44,171 bases of DNA from the IMG/VR virus record IMGVR_UViG_3300046519_000322, positions 1 through 44,171 of that record, one strand, 5' to 3'. The DNA comes from a virus. The notes below the pieces were generated by a model, which searched no databases, had not been told where the DNA came from, and worked only from the letters and a program-made list of their open reading frames with translations. The position numbers and the translations under genes were made by a program. This document shows positions 36,400 to 44,094 of the stretch, one piece after another. The number at the start of each line of letters is the position of its first letter. The stretch's first letter is position 1.

Positions 36400-36870
36400 T
36401 CAGTCTTCCGTGAGGGCCTCCATCACCGACCAGGCCCTGCCGCCGACCTTCTCTCGGACCAGGTGAAACCCCTTGGCGCCCAGGCCGCCCTCGTCCAGCA
36501 GCCACGCCGTGCTGTGCGCGGTCAGCTGCTGGAACGTCATCACCTGCCGGTGAGCAAGGGAGTTGGTGACCCGGTGGCCCATGTAGGTGTGCCCCATCAG
36601 GTCGTACAGCTCCCCGCCATGGCACCGGTCGCAGTTGCTGCGGTCCGGCTCGGCGGGCTCCTCGGAGCCGAGGAGAACGGACGTCCGGATGCGCTCCAAC
36701 AGCCCCAGGTACGGGCCGGGCTGCTCGGCGGCGGTGATCAGCTTGGAGACGAGGTGGTCGGCCTGCGGGTGCCCGCTCTGCAGGAGGATGGTCATCAGGT
36801 CCTCGGCCTCCCGCAGGCTGTAGGTGGGCCGGGTCGGCTTGACCGCCTGGATGATCTTCGGCTCGCTCAC
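36400..36870 (-). CDS. Hypothetical protein with Cys/His cluster
   Basis: The 156-residue protein starts at GTG 36870 (GTGA overlap). It has a helical first half ([68 protein letters not shown]), then [25 protein letters not shown], a CxxCH..H..H site. It ends SVMEALTED. Last gene of the promoter-E operon; promoter D begins within 10 nt of its stop. Not recognised. Confidence 0.67.
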   Translation of the reverse strand: MSEPKIIQAVKPTRPTYSLREAEDLMTILLQSGHPQADHLVSKLITAAEQPGPYLGLLERIRTSVLLGSEEPAEPDRSNCDRCHGGELYDLMGHTYMGHRVTNSLAHRQVMTFQQLTAHSTAWLLDEGGLGAKGFHLVREKVGGRAWSVMEALTED

Positions 36871-37151
36871 GGCGTCTCCTTGAGCAGTTCCATGATGAGG
36901 GCGGTCGTCCGCAGGCGGCCGTGAGTGTACTGGCAGCGCCCGCACTCGCGCAGGTGCTCGGCCTCCCGCTGGCGCGCCCGGGTCAGGCAGGAGACGCGGC
37001 CGGGCTCCGGGCGGCAGACGAAGAACTGCACGCCCGGCAGGTACAGGCCCGGCGGGATCGGGTGCTTCATGTCCTCGGTGACCTCTTCGAGCGGCGCCTT
37101 GCAGCCGTCGCAGGTGATCACCTTGCCGGACCGGGTCAGGGCAACAGGCAC
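36867..37151 (-). CDS. Small Cys-rich hypothetical protein
   Basis: The 94-residue protein [94 protein letters not shown] has two CxxC motifs (CDGC, CGRC) plus two further Cys, a likely zinc site. Not recognised. Confidence 0.66.
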   Translation of the reverse strand: MPVALTRSGKVITCDGCKAPLEEVTEDMKHPIPPGLYLPGVQFFVCRPEPGRVSCLTRARQREAEHLRECGRCQYTHGRLRTTALIMELLKETP

Positions 37152-37153
37152 GG

Positions 37154-37351
37154 TCAGTCCTCGTAGGTTCCGTCGTGGTGGCCTTCGTCGTACCCCTTGC
37201 TCCAGCCGACCTGGCGGGACTCCTCGACCACCTTGTCGACCAGCTTCCGGGCCTCCGGCTCAGGCAGGGGCTTCCCAGCCAGCAGGGCATCGATGACAGC
37301 CTTGCGGGCCTGGGCGGCGGCGTTGCTGGTGCGGGGCTTTCCTGCACCCAT
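37154..37351 (-). CDS. Very small hypothetical protein
   Basis: The 65-residue protein [65 protein letters not shown] is helical, with a basic start and acidic end. It lies 2-3 nt from both neighbours. Confidence 0.64.
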   Translation of the reverse strand: MGAGKPRTSNAAAQARKAVIDALLAGKPLPEPEARKLVDKVVEESRQVGWSKGYDEGHHDGTYED

Positions 37352-37354
37352 GAG

Positions 37355-37837
37355 TCAGTCCTCCTTGGCGATCCAGTGGCTGGGCGCGGTGTCCGGGCCG
37401 GGCCGGTACGCGATCCAGTCGGTGACGTTGGTGTCGTGGCGGCTGGCCAGGGCTCGCTTGCCCCATTCCTGGGCGCCGGAGCGGTCGTCCGGCGCCAGGT
37501 AGGGGTTCGTCTCGTACACCACGGTGTCGGCGCCGATGCCGTAGCGCAGCACCCAGGCGGCGTCGCTGCTCCCGGCGGCCTCGTGGACGAGCGTCCACAG
37601 CGACCAGGTGACACCCTCCCACCAGCCGTACTTCGGGGCGTAGCGGACGACCCAGCCGTTGTCGGCGGCGAGGTGGGGCCGCTCGTCGTCGGCGGCCGGG
37701 TGCCGGGGGTCGAGGGTGATGCCCACGACCTCCCCGGCGGCGCAGGCGTGGGAGACGAGGTCGCCCGCGCTCATGGCGTGGTCGGTCTGGTACTTGTCGA
37801 GGGCGTCGGCCCAGTCGTCAGCGCAGGCGATGGGCAT
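37355..37837 (-). CDS. Hypothetical protein
   Basis: The 160-residue acidic protein MPIACADDWADALDKYQTDHAMSAGDLVSHACAAGEVVGITLDPRHPAADDERPHLAADNGWVVRYAPKYGWWEGVTWSLWTLVHEAAGSSDAAWVLRYGIGADTVVYETNPYLAPDDRSGAQEWGKRALASRHDTNVTDW.. is rich in aromatic residues and has no recognised motif. It starts 3 nt after the preceding stop. Confidence 0.67.
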   Translation of the reverse strand: MPIACADDWADALDKYQTDHAMSAGDLVSHACAAGEVVGITLDPRHPAADDERPHLAADNGWVVRYAPKYGWWEGVTWSLWTLVHEAAGSSDAAWVLRYGIGADTVVYETNPYLAPDDRSGAQEWGKRALASRHDTNVTDWIAYRPGPDTAPSHWIAKED

Positions 37838-37839
37838 GA

Positions 37840-38193
37840 TCAGCTTTCCAGCTCGATGATGGCGTCGTTGGACATGCGCGGCTTGAGGATCAGGCCCGTG
37901 CTGCCGTGGACGCGCAAAGCGCCGTCGCGCATGGTGCACTCGATCGCGTAGTCGGGGCGGGCGGGGTCGGGCAGAAAGGAGATCTCCGAGCGGCGGGGCA
38001 GCAGGTGGTCCGGCCTGTCGTAGTTGCGGATGAGGGTGTCTGTCTCGCTGACGTCTCCACGCAGCCCGGCGCTGTGCTTGCGCTCGTCAGCGAGGCGCCG
38101 CCGCAGCAGGTCGAGCTTGTTCTGCACCCACTTGGGCAGGGCGTCCTCGCGCTCCTCGCGCTCCTCGTCGGACTTCAGGCGGCTGTCGGTCAT
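37840..38193 (-). CDS. Hypothetical protein with DUF7239-like opening
   Basis: The 117-residue protein opens with a charged helix REEREDALPKWVQNKLDLLRRRLADERKH, the pattern of small actinophage proteins (LPKWxQxKLxxLxxRLAxxR) grouped as DUF7239. It continues to a beta-rich end (SEISFLPDPARPDYAIECTMRDGALRVHGSTGLILKPRMSNDAIIELES). The family link is from memory of the pattern, not a search. Role unknown. Confidence 0.67.
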   Translation of the reverse strand: MTDSRLKSDEEREEREDALPKWVQNKLDLLRRRLADERKHSAGLRGDVSETDTLIRNYDRPDHLLPRRSEISFLPDPARPDYAIECTMRDGALRVHGSTGLILKPRMSNDAIIELES

Positions 38194-38196
38194 GGA

Positions 38197-38643
38197 TCAG
38201 TTCTCCTTGATGTAGTGGTGGAGGGCGTCGGCGGCATCCTTGCGGCGCATGTAGGGGCCGCCGACGTGGCCGTCCGGCGCGGCGAAGTACGAGCTGCGGC
38301 CGACGAGGAACGTGATGCCCTTGCTGGGGCCGGTCGTCGGTCCGGCGTACCCGACGGCGTCGGCGGTCGGGTACGCCTTGAGGATCAGCTTCTCCAGGGC
38401 CTCCTGCGGGTGCGGACCGCTCTCCATCGGCGAGACCCAGTCCGGGAACTCCCGCTTCATCAGCTGCTGGCCGATGTCCCAGCCCCACAGCTTGATGAAC
38501 TGCGGGTACATGGGCTGGTCGAGGCGGAAGCCCTTGCCGGGGCACGGCACGCCGTTGCCGGAGTCGTGGGCGCGCAGGGCGCCGGTCGGCGTCACGGTGA
38601 CGGGGTAGCTCCGGCAGCCGGGGCAGGTGGCGGAGTTGGGCAT
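38197..38643 (-). CDS. Hypothetical protein with zinc-like Cys pair
   Basis: The 148-residue protein begins MPNSATCPGCRSYPVTVTPTGALRAHDSGNGVPCPGKGF, a CPGC..H..C set often seen in actinophage small proteins. QPMYPQFIKLWGWDIGQQLMKREFPDWVSPMESGPHPQEALEKLILKAYPTADAVG.. follows, ending RKDAADALHHYIKEN. Not recognised. Confidence 0.67.
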   Translation of the reverse strand: MPNSATCPGCRSYPVTVTPTGALRAHDSGNGVPCPGKGFRLDQPMYPQFIKLWGWDIGQQLMKREFPDWVSPMESGPHPQEALEKLILKAYPTADAVGYAGPTTGPSKGITFLVGRSSYFAAPDGHVGGPYMRRKDAADALHHYIKEN

Positions 38644-38645
38644 GG

Positions 38646-39596
38646 TCAGTTCTCCTGCGCGGCGGCGGGACGGTAGCTGCTGCAGCGCAGGTGCCCCTGC
38701 TCGTCGCAGTCGTGCAGGAGGTCCTCATCGGTGGCGGGCTCGGCCTTGGTGTCGGTGTCCTTGCCGCAGGAGGCGTTGGAGGTGTCGGCGTGCCACCAGA
38801 ACTCGTCGCGGCCGTAGATGGTGTGCAGGATGCGCAGGTCGCAGTTCTTGCACACGACGAGCGACTGCGCCTCGATGTGCGCGGCGATCCCGGCCTCCAG
38901 GATCGACTGGATCATGGCCACGTTGGCGTCACCCCACACCTTGATGTCCAGGTGCACCGTGCGGTCGGCGAGGTCCTTGCCGTCCCTGGCGTCGCGGCTA
39001 CTCAGCCGGGTATCGGCCTCCAGCAGCGCAACGCGCGCCCCGTGCTCGCGGGCGTCCTGGCCGAGGAACGTGACCTTGCGCAGCAGACGGTTCAGGCCTG
39101 GGAAGCGGCGGTTGACTTCCTTGCGCTCCGCCTTCTCGGCTTCCTTCTCGGCCTCGTACGCGGCCTGCTCCTTGGCCTTCTTCTCGTCGGAGAGCTGCTG
39201 GATGTACTCGCGGATCTGCTCGGGGTCGGCCACGTACGTGGTGTTGCCGGGGCCGTAGGAGCTGGGGCGCGCCTTTTTGTCGTCGGTGGTGATCACGTGG
39301 CGGACGGAGTCGGCCATGTAGGGCCCGGTCCGCTCGGCAGCGATGAAGAACGGGCCGACCCCGGCGGTGTTTGCGCCGGGCAGCTCGATGACGAAATTCC
39401 GCGACCAGGGCTTGAATTCGAGGATGCCGCCCGCTTCGACGGCGGCGCGCAGCCGGTTGCGGGCGGTGCCGATGCTGACGTCGGCGGCCGAGGCGACCTT
39501 CTTGGAGGCCTCGGTCATGGTGAGCAGGCCGGGGGCGGCGTCGCGGATCGCCTCCAGGGCGATCGTGGTGGCCTCGTCGACCTTGGGGAGTCCCAT
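38646..39596 (-). CDS. Putative HTH protein with coiled coil and zinc site, first gene behind operator-promoter E
   Basis: The 316-residue protein has an N-terminal winged-helix-like segment (PGLLTMTEASKKVASAADVSIGTARNRLRAAVEAGGILEFKPW, residues ~22-65). A Lys/Glu-rich coiled coil follows (QLSDEKKAKEQAAYEAEKEAEKAERKEVNRRF, ~135-168). A C-terminal region has CKNCDLRILHTIYGRDEFWWHADTSNASCGK, a CxxC..H..C site. It is a candidate DNA-binding regulator of the early region, though not shown to bind the operators. Confidence 0.7.
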   Translation of the reverse strand: MGLPKVDEATTIALEAIRDAAPGLLTMTEASKKVASAADVSIGTARNRLRAAVEAGGILEFKPWSRNFVIELPGANTAGVGPFFIAAERTGPYMADSVRHVITTDDKKARPSSYGPGNTTYVADPEQIREYIQQLSDEKKAKEQAAYEAEKEAEKAERKEVNRRFPGLNRLLRKVTFLGQDAREHGARVALLEADTRLSSRDARDGKDLADRTVHLDIKVWGDANVAMIQSILEAGIAAHIEAQSLVVCKNCDLRILHTIYGRDEFWWHADTSNASCGKDTDTKAEPATDEDLLHDCDEQGHLRCSSYRPAAAQEN

Positions 39597-39676
39597 GGTG
39601 TCTGTTCTCCTGACAGCGGGGGATGGTGGTGGGAGCGTAGGGGCCGGGTCTGACACCGGCCCCGCCCAACGGCCCC

Positions 39677-39705
39677 ACTCTATCGAAACACTTGTTGCGT
39701 GTCTA
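39677..39705 (-). promoter_or_regulatory. Operator-promoter E (TAGACA-N17-TAGAGT, degenerate operator)
   Basis: The minus strand has TAGACA (39700-39705) and TAGAGT (39677-39682) with 17-nt spacer CGCAACAAGTGTTTCGA. The left half-site GCAAC is kept; the right is GTTTC instead of GATGC. It drives the seven-gene unit 39.6-36.4 kb. Confidence 0.8.
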
Positions 39706-39711
39706 GCTGGC

Positions 39712-40341
39712 TCAGTCACCGGTGTCGGTGTAGTGCTGCCAGCCGCAGTGCGGGCAGTTGGCGTTCCAGCCGCAGCCGGTGTCCTTGAAGGTGACGCCGG
39801 GGCGCAGGCACTCGGGGCAGGCGGTGCGGGCGGGCTTGGAGCTGGGGCCGAACGGGCCGTCGTGGTCAGGGCTGCCGTCGGCGTGGCGCAGCGACGGGAA
39901 CCGGCCGTCGCCGGAGAACAGCTCGTTCTCGAACGGGTCCGGGTCCGGCGTGCGGTTGGTCCAGCGGAACGTGGCGCGGGCGAGCTGCTTGCTGCAGTCG
40001 GGGCAGTCGCCCGCGTCCGGCTGCAGCACCGAGACCTGCTCCTCACCGGCGCGCGTCCACAGGGCGGAGGGGGTGATGCGGACGGCGGCGCGCTCGGCGC
40101 GGGCCACAAGGACGGCGGCGGCGTGCTCGCGGGTGTAGCGGGGGCGCTCCGGCATGGCGCCGGTGGGGTCGGCCCAGTAGAAGTACCGCAGCTGCCCGTG
40201 GGCGGGCACGGCGAACGTCAGGCCGATGAACTTGCCCTCGTGCTCGTGGGTTTGGGTCTGGGTGGCCCTGGGGTGCTTCTCGGCGATGATGCGCCGCAGG
40301 TCGATGGCCTCGGTCTCGTGCGGGGTCTCGGTGTCGGGCAT
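39712..40341 (-). CDS. Hypothetical protein with two zinc ribbons
   Basis: The 209-residue protein starts at ATG 40341 behind AGGCAGGA. It has an N-terminal domain (ETEAIDLRRIIAEKHPRATQTQTHEHEGKFIGLTFAVPAHGQLRYFYWADP). CPDCSKQLARATFRWTN lies in the middle. At the C-terminus is CPECLRPGVTFKDTGCGWNANCPHCGWQHY, giving three CxxC pairs. Likely a zinc-dependent nucleic-acid or protein binder. It is the only gene between promoter/hairpin F and promoter E. Confidence 0.68.
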   Translation of the reverse strand: MPDTETPHETEAIDLRRIIAEKHPRATQTQTHEHEGKFIGLTFAVPAHGQLRYFYWADPTGAMPERPRYTREHAAAVLVARAERAAVRITPSALWTRAGEEQVSVLQPDAGDCPDCSKQLARATFRWTNRTPDPDPFENELFSGDGRFPSLRHADGSPDHDGPFGPSSKPARTACPECLRPGVTFKDTGCGWNANCPHCGWQHYTDTGD

Positions 40342-40368
40342 GTGGCGGTCCTGCCTCTCGGATGACAA

Positions 40369-40412
40369 CGACCCCACCCTAGGGCACCAGTTGATGCCAT
40401 TGGGTGGGGTCG
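40369..40412 (-). promoter_or_regulatory. Operator F inside a terminator-like hairpin
   Basis: CGACCCCACCC (40369-40379) pairs with GGGTGGGGTCG (40402-40412). The 22-nt loop is an operator copy, GGCATCAACTGGTGCC on the minus strand, followed by a -10 like TAGGGT (40376-40381) that lies in the stem. There is no -35. Confidence 0.72.
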
Positions 40413-40429
40413 AGAGAATTCGTCAGGGG

Positions 40430-40870
40430 TCAGTTCCCCTTGGGCTCGGTCAGGTCGGTGCGTACGCGGTCGATCTTGCGGATGGCGCGGCGGGCGTCCG
40501 AGCCGGGGTCGAGGACCTCACGCATGCCGTGGGCGGCGGCCTCGGCGCCGGAGGCGAACAGCGGCACGGGCGAGACGTAGTCGAGGATCGCCTCGGCCGT
40601 CTCCGGCGTGATCTCCCCGGAGACGGCCGCGATGCGCAGCCCGAGGCTCTCACCCATGTCGTGGCATCCGGCCCAGCCCGCGCAGACCCGGGCGCGCTCG
40701 TCGTCGCGGTCGTGCTGGTGGCACAGGAACAGCGCGCCGGGCTGGGCGTAGGTCGGGCCGTCGAAGGCGGGGAGCTTGGCGTACTCCTTCTCGTCCCAGA
40801 CGCCGGAGGGAACGTCCTCGCGGTACGGGCAGGAGGCGCAGGGGCGCGGCGCGGGCGGCTGGACGGTCAC
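40430..40870 (-). CDS. DUF6283-family protein
   Basis: The 146-residue protein opens VTVQPPAPRPCASCPYREDVPSGVWDEKEYAKLPAFDGPTYAQPGALFLCHQHDRDDERARVCAGWAGCHDMGESLGLRIA. The RPCxxCPYR..V.pG.W....Y..L..fd......P..fxCHq......C.GWa pattern is characteristic of DUF6283, common in actinobacterial phages and plasmids. Four conserved Cys and two His probably bind metal. GTG 40870 overlaps the upstream stop by GTGA and has AGGAG 6 nt upstream. Function of the family is unknown. Confidence 0.82.
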   Translation of the reverse strand: MTVQPPAPRPCASCPYREDVPSGVWDEKEYAKLPAFDGPTYAQPGALFLCHQHDRDDERARVCAGWAGCHDMGESLGLRIAAVSGEITPETAEAILDYVSPVPLFASGAEAAAHGMREVLDPGSDARRAIRKIDRVRTDLTEPKGN

Positions 40871-41193
40871 GGCTGCTCCTGGGCGGGCTGGACGGCGAAC
40901 GACTTGCACACGCAGCCGGGGACGGCGCAGATGCCGCCGGAGGCGTGCCAGTTGTAGGTGTGCCCGCACCGGGGGTCGTCGCAGGGGTCGGCGAGGTACG
41001 GGCGCGGGGGCATGGGCCAGCCCTCCTCCTCTTCGGCTTCGCTCAGGGCGTCGAGTTCGTCCTCAAGACACGCCGTGTGCCACGACGTTGACGGCCGCTC
41101 CACCTTCCCGGCGTCGTCCAGCTCGGCAGGGGAGGTCACACGGTCGTCCGGCGGGACACGCTTCCCGCATACGTCGCAGCACGGCTGGGGCAT
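40867..41193 (-). CDS. Cys-rich small hypothetical protein
   Basis: The 108-residue protein MPQPCCDVCGKRVPPDDRVTSPAELDDAGKVERPSTSWHTACLEDELDAL..CDDPRCGHTYNWHASGGICAVPGCVCKSF has a CxxC..H..C LIM-like start and a C-terminal CDDPRCGH..H...C..PGCxC zinc pattern seen in many Streptomyces small proteins. AAGGAG lies 8 nt before ATG. Confidence 0.7.
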   Translation of the reverse strand: MPQPCCDVCGKRVPPDDRVTSPAELDDAGKVERPSTSWHTACLEDELDALSEAEEEEGWPMPPRPYLADPCDDPRCGHTYNWHASGGICAVPGCVCKSFAVQPAQEQP

Positions 41194-41195
41194 CT

Positions 41196-41627
41196 CTAGA
41201 TCTCCTTCGTTGCGTGGCGTGCCCGGTCGGCGGTCGGCCTGGGATCCCCGCACACGCCGCAGTGCGTCCACGTGTTCCCGTCGGCGTCGCGGGCGGGCTC
41301 GTCGCCCTCGTCCAGCGCGGTCACCCACACGTGCTCGTGGTCGGGGGTGAGCGGGAGGACGACGGTACGGACGGCGTCGATGGGCTTGGTGGAGAGGAGG
41401 GAGGGGGAGCACACTCCGATGCTGCGGCCGAGCCGGGCGACCGTCGCGGCGGCGTGCTCGGCGGCGTAGGCGCGGGCGGCCTCGGCGAGCGCGGTGACGT
41501 CCTCCAGGGGCACACCGGCGGCCAGGAGGCGCGCGGCGGCGGTCTGGAGGGCCAGGGCGGCGCGCTCCAGGGCGGCGCGCTCCTGGGCGTAGGGGCTGTG
41601 CTGCGGGCGGTCGGGCTTGGCGGGCAT
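41196..41627 (-). CDS. Hypothetical protein with C-terminal CxxC
   Basis: The 143-residue protein has a long alanine-rich helix (QERAALERAALALQTAAARLLAAGVPLEDVTALAEAARAYAAEHAAATVARL) then HEHVWVTALDEGDEPARDADGNTWTHCGVCGDPRPTADRARHATKEI, where H..H..HCGVCG could hold zinc. The start lies 8 nt after AAGGAG, with the first, divergent copy of the repeated start sequence. Confidence 0.66.
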   Translation of the reverse strand: MPAKPDRPQHSPYAQERAALERAALALQTAAARLLAAGVPLEDVTALAEAARAYAAEHAAATVARLGRSIGVCSPSLLSTKPIDAVRTVVLPLTPDHEHVWVTALDEGDEPARDADGNTWTHCGVCGDPRPTADRARHATKEI

Positions 41628-41712
41628 GGTGCTCCTTGAGCTGTGGCGGGTCAGCGGGCGGGTGCCGCGTCGGGCGCTGGCGGGCGCTGGCGCAGCGGGA
41701 TGTGTGGGGCGC

Positions 41713-42081
41713 TCAGTCGACGTCGTCCCAGTCGGCCCAGCGGGGGCGGCTGAGTCGGATGCTGAACACATAGGCGGTGTCGTTGGCGCGCACCTGGCGG
41801 ACGATCGGGGCGTGTTCGTGGGTGTGGAGGAACTCGCACACGGTGAGGCTGGCGTGGGTGCTGTCGTCGGCGGTGCGCTCCAGGGGGACGAGGTTCTCGC
41901 CGGGGTAGGGCGGCCACTGGTAGGCGCCGAGCACCTCGGCCTGCGTCCATGCCCAGTTGGTTGCGGCGGTGCGGGTGGCGGCGCGCACCCGGATCACGTC
42001 GGCGTCCTCGGGCACGAGGGCGCGGAGGGTGTCGACGGCGGCGGACGGGCGGGGCTGGGCGGGGCTGGCGTACGGGCCCAT
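41713..42081 (-). CDS. Hypothetical protein
   Basis: The 122-residue protein MGPYASPAQPRPSAAVDTLRALVPEDADVIRVRAATRTAATNWAWTQAEVLGAYQWPPYPGENLVPLERTADDSTHASLTVCEFLHTHEHAPIVRQVRANDTAYVFSIRLSRPRWADWDDVD starts behind CCAGGAGCACCCGACCATG, a variant of the local start sequence. Not recognised. The 85 bp to the next gene hold two direct copies of GGGCGCTGGC (around 41680). Confidence 0.62.
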   Translation of the reverse strand: MGPYASPAQPRPSAAVDTLRALVPEDADVIRVRAATRTAATNWAWTQAEVLGAYQWPPYPGENLVPLERTADDSTHASLTVCEFLHTHEHAPIVRQVRANDTAYVFSIRLSRPRWADWDDVD

Positions 42082-42117
42082 GGTCGGGTGCTCCTGGGGT
42101 CGGTGGCGGACGGTCGG

Positions 42118-42672
42118 TCAGTGGCGGCAGTCGCCACGGTGGTGGTTGCTGCGGCCACACTTGTCGCCGTTGCTGTCGTAGCTGGTGCACCAGGTGCCGG
42201 GGATGCCGTTGACGGCGCTGAGGTAGCCGAGGGTGGACAGCAGGCGCTCGCGGTGGTCGGGGTCGGCGTGGGCGGTGACGAGGGCGGCGAACGCCTTCGT
42301 CTCGTCGTAGGACAGGCGGGGCGTGCCGTCCTGGAATCGGTCGGTGAGGGCGGCGGCGTTGGCGTCGAGGGGGTTGGTGTCGGCGGCGGCCTGGGCGGCG
42401 GCGAGCAGCAGGGTGCGCGCGGTGGTGTCGTCGGCGGCCGTCCGGTCGAGAGTGCCGATCATGTCGAACCCGCTGTCGGGGCGCTGCCAGCGCGGGCCGT
42501 CGTTGACCAGGAGGGACGCGCGGGGCGCGGCGGGCCAGCTCACGCCGGTGCGGCCGTCGTAGTGGTCGCGGGTGCTGGGGAGGCGGCGAGAGGCGTGGCC
42601 GAGGTTGTTCGAGCAGAGGTGGACGGCGGTGGGGCTGACGAGGGTCTCGTCGCAGCGGGGGTCAGTGGCCAT
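42118..42672 (-). CDS. Hypothetical protein with Cys/His sites
   Basis: The 184-residue protein has MATDPRCDETLVSPTAVHLCSNNLGHASRRLPSTRDHYDG at the start and TWCTSYDSNGDKCGRSNHHRGDCRH at the end, both Cys/His clusters of the C..N..H..H type. An alanine-rich helical middle lies between (TTARTLLLAAAQAAADTNPLDANAAALTDRF). ATG follows CAGGAGCGCCCCGCC, the repeated start sequence. Confidence 0.64.
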   Translation of the reverse strand: MATDPRCDETLVSPTAVHLCSNNLGHASRRLPSTRDHYDGRTGVSWPAAPRASLLVNDGPRWQRPDSGFDMIGTLDRTAADDTTARTLLLAAAQAAADTNPLDANAAALTDRFQDGTPRLSYDETKAFAALVTAHADPDHRERLLSTLGYLSAVNGIPGTWCTSYDSNGDKCGRSNHHRGDCRH

Positions 42673-42712
42673 GGCGGGGCGCTCCTGGGTGTGTGGCGGG
42701 CGGTGGCGAGGG

Positions 42713-43138
42713 TCATCGCTTGTAGTTGGCGCGGCTGCGGGTGGAGGCGTTGCCCTTGGACTCTTTGCCCCTGGGCGCGCTGACGCGGCGGTCGATGGGG
42801 GGCAGGGTGCGGTATTCGGGGGTGGGTTCGAGGACGGTGGTGCGGGAGGCTTTCCAGTCTTCGAACGTGAGCAGGGCGAGGGGGCCGTCGGTCGAGGCGG
42901 TCTCCTGGTCGATGTAGCGGTTGTATGCGGTGAGGAGGCGGGCGAGGGCGGGGCGCGTGCCGGGTGCGGTGCCGGTGGTGTAGGTGTCGCTGGCGTGCCG
43001 GGCGTCGTACCCGGCGAGGTACTCGTCCATCTCAGCGGCGCCGGTGAGCTGGAGGGCGCCGAGGGTCTCGGTGGTGGGCGAGAGCTGGTAAGCGGACTCG
43101 GCTGCGGTGCGGCGGGCGGTGGTGGTCGGCGTGGCCAT
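42713..43138 (-). CDS. Hypothetical protein
   Basis: The 141-residue protein MATPTTTARRTAAESAYQLSPTTETLGALQLTGAAEMDEYLAGYDARHASDTYTTGTAPGTRPALARLLTAYNRYIDQETASTDGPLALLTFEDWKASRTTVLEP.. has no recognised motif and a basic C-terminal tail (GKESKGNASTRSRANYKR). It uses the repeated start sequence CAGGAGCGCCCCGCCATG. Confidence 0.62.
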   Translation of the reverse strand: MATPTTTARRTAAESAYQLSPTTETLGALQLTGAAEMDEYLAGYDARHASDTYTTGTAPGTRPALARLLTAYNRYIDQETASTDGPLALLTFEDWKASRTTVLEPTPEYRTLPPIDRRVSAPRGKESKGNASTRSRANYKR

Positions 43139-43185
43139 GGCGGGGCGCTCCTGGGGTCTGTGGGTGCTGGCGGGTGGTGGGTGGC

Positions 43186-43220
43186 GCTGCGCCCCCGTGG
43201 CGGTGCGATGGGGGCGCAGC
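43186..43220 (-). terminator. GCGCCCC hairpin between small genes
   Basis: GCTGCGCCCCC (43186-43196) pairs with GGGGGCGCAGC (43210-43220), an 11-bp stem 16 nt past the stop at 43236. It is nearly the same as the hairpin at 44046-44080. Confidence 0.75.
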
Positions 43221-43235
43221 AGGCTTGTGGGTGGG

Positions 43236-43550
43236 TCAGGCGGGCAGTGCGCGGGTGGCCTGCTGGCGGGTCACGAAGGCAGCGCGGGCGGCGAGGCGCA
43301 GCGCGGGGCGCTCCTCGGCGGGGCCGTGTATGGCGCGGTCGCCCCAGGTGCGGAACTGGGTGTCAGTGAGGGCGGCGAGGGCGGGCAGGTGCTCGGTGGG
43401 GATGTCGAGGGGGGCGTACTGGTTGCCGGGGCGGCCGGTGAGGGTGGCGCCGTCCAGGAGGGCGGCGAGGGGGGCGGGCACGTCGTGGGTGGGCTCGGCG
43501 CGGTGGCGGTCGAGGTAGGCGGCGGGGACCTTGACGCGGGCGGTGTCCAT
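43236..43550 (-). CDS. Hypothetical protein
   Basis: The 104-residue protein MDTARVKVPAAYLDRHRAEPTHDVPAPLAALLDGATLTGRPGNQYAPLDIPTEHLPALAALTDTQFRTWGDRAIHGPAEERPALRLAARAAFVTRQQATRALPA is mostly helical, without motifs. Start behind CCAGGAGCCCGCCATG, a shortened copy of the repeated start sequence. Confidence 0.62.
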   Translation of the reverse strand: MDTARVKVPAAYLDRHRAEPTHDVPAPLAALLDGATLTGRPGNQYAPLDIPTEHLPALAALTDTQFRTWGDRAIHGPAEERPALRLAARAAFVTRQQATRALPA

Positions 43551-43601
43551 GGCGGGCTCCTGGGGGCTGTTGGCGGGCGTGTGGTGGGCTGGTTGGGAGC
43601 T

Positions 43602-43629
43602 GGGCGCCCCGGGGCGGTGCGGGGCGCTC
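43602..43629 (-). repeat. GCGCCCC hairpin variant
   Basis: GGGCGCCCC (43602-43610) pairs with GGGGCGCTC (43621-43629) with one G-U, past the stop at 43648. The minus-strand 5' side contains an extra CAGGAGCGCCCCGC that is followed by no gene, a probable decayed copy of the start sequence. Confidence 0.55.
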
Positions 43630-43647
43630 CTGGGGGCGCTCAGCGCC

Positions 43648-43998
43648 TCACAGCTTGGTCTCGTCGGTGATCTTGAGGGTGACGGGGCGGCCGGTGAAGC
43701 CGAGCCAGTCGGCGGCGGCGCGGGCGGCGTCGTCGGGGGTGAGGTGGCGGAACCCGTGCTGCTCGTCGGCGTAGTCGTTGAAGCCGTCGAGGGTGGCGCG
43801 GCGGGTGCCGCCGGTGATCTGCCACTGGTCGACCTTGCCGGTTGCGTTGATGGCGGCGTGGTCGGCGGGGGCGAGCGGGCCGAGGAACATGAGGCCGGTC
43901 AGCCGGGTGTCGTCGCGGTGCGTCCAGACGATCTCCACGGGGACGGGGCGCTGCTCCTCGGCGGGGGTGGGGGCGGGTGCTCCGAGGGTGACGGTCAC
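43648..43998 (-). CDS. Hypothetical protein
   Basis: The 116-residue protein MTVTLGAPAPTPAEEQRPVPVEIVWTHRDDTRLTGLMFLGPLAPADHAAINATGKVDQWQITGGTRRATLDGFNDYADEQHGFRHLTPDDAARAAADWLGFTGRPVTLKITDETKL has an alpha/beta look with a C-terminal helix-strand. GTG start behind CAGGAGCGCCCCC. Not recognised. Confidence 0.63.
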   Translation of the reverse strand: MTVTLGAPAPTPAEEQRPVPVEIVWTHRDDTRLTGLMFLGPLAPADHAAINATGKVDQWQITGGTRRATLDGFNDYADEQHGFRHLTPDDAARAAADWLGFTGRPVTLKITDETKL

Positions 43999-44045
43999 GG
44001 GGGCGCTCCTGGGGGTCTGTGGCGGTCTGGGAGGGGTCGGGGGTG

Positions 44046-44080
44046 GCTGCGCCCCGTCCGGGTCGTGGGCGGGGCGCAGC
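44046..44080 (-). terminator. GCGCCCC hairpin between small genes
   Basis: GCTGCGCCCC (44046-44055) pairs with GGGGCGCAGC (44071-44080), 15 nt past the stop at 44095. It is the second near-identical copy of this hairpin. Confidence 0.72.
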
Positions 44081-44094
44081 GGGGCGCTGAGGGG

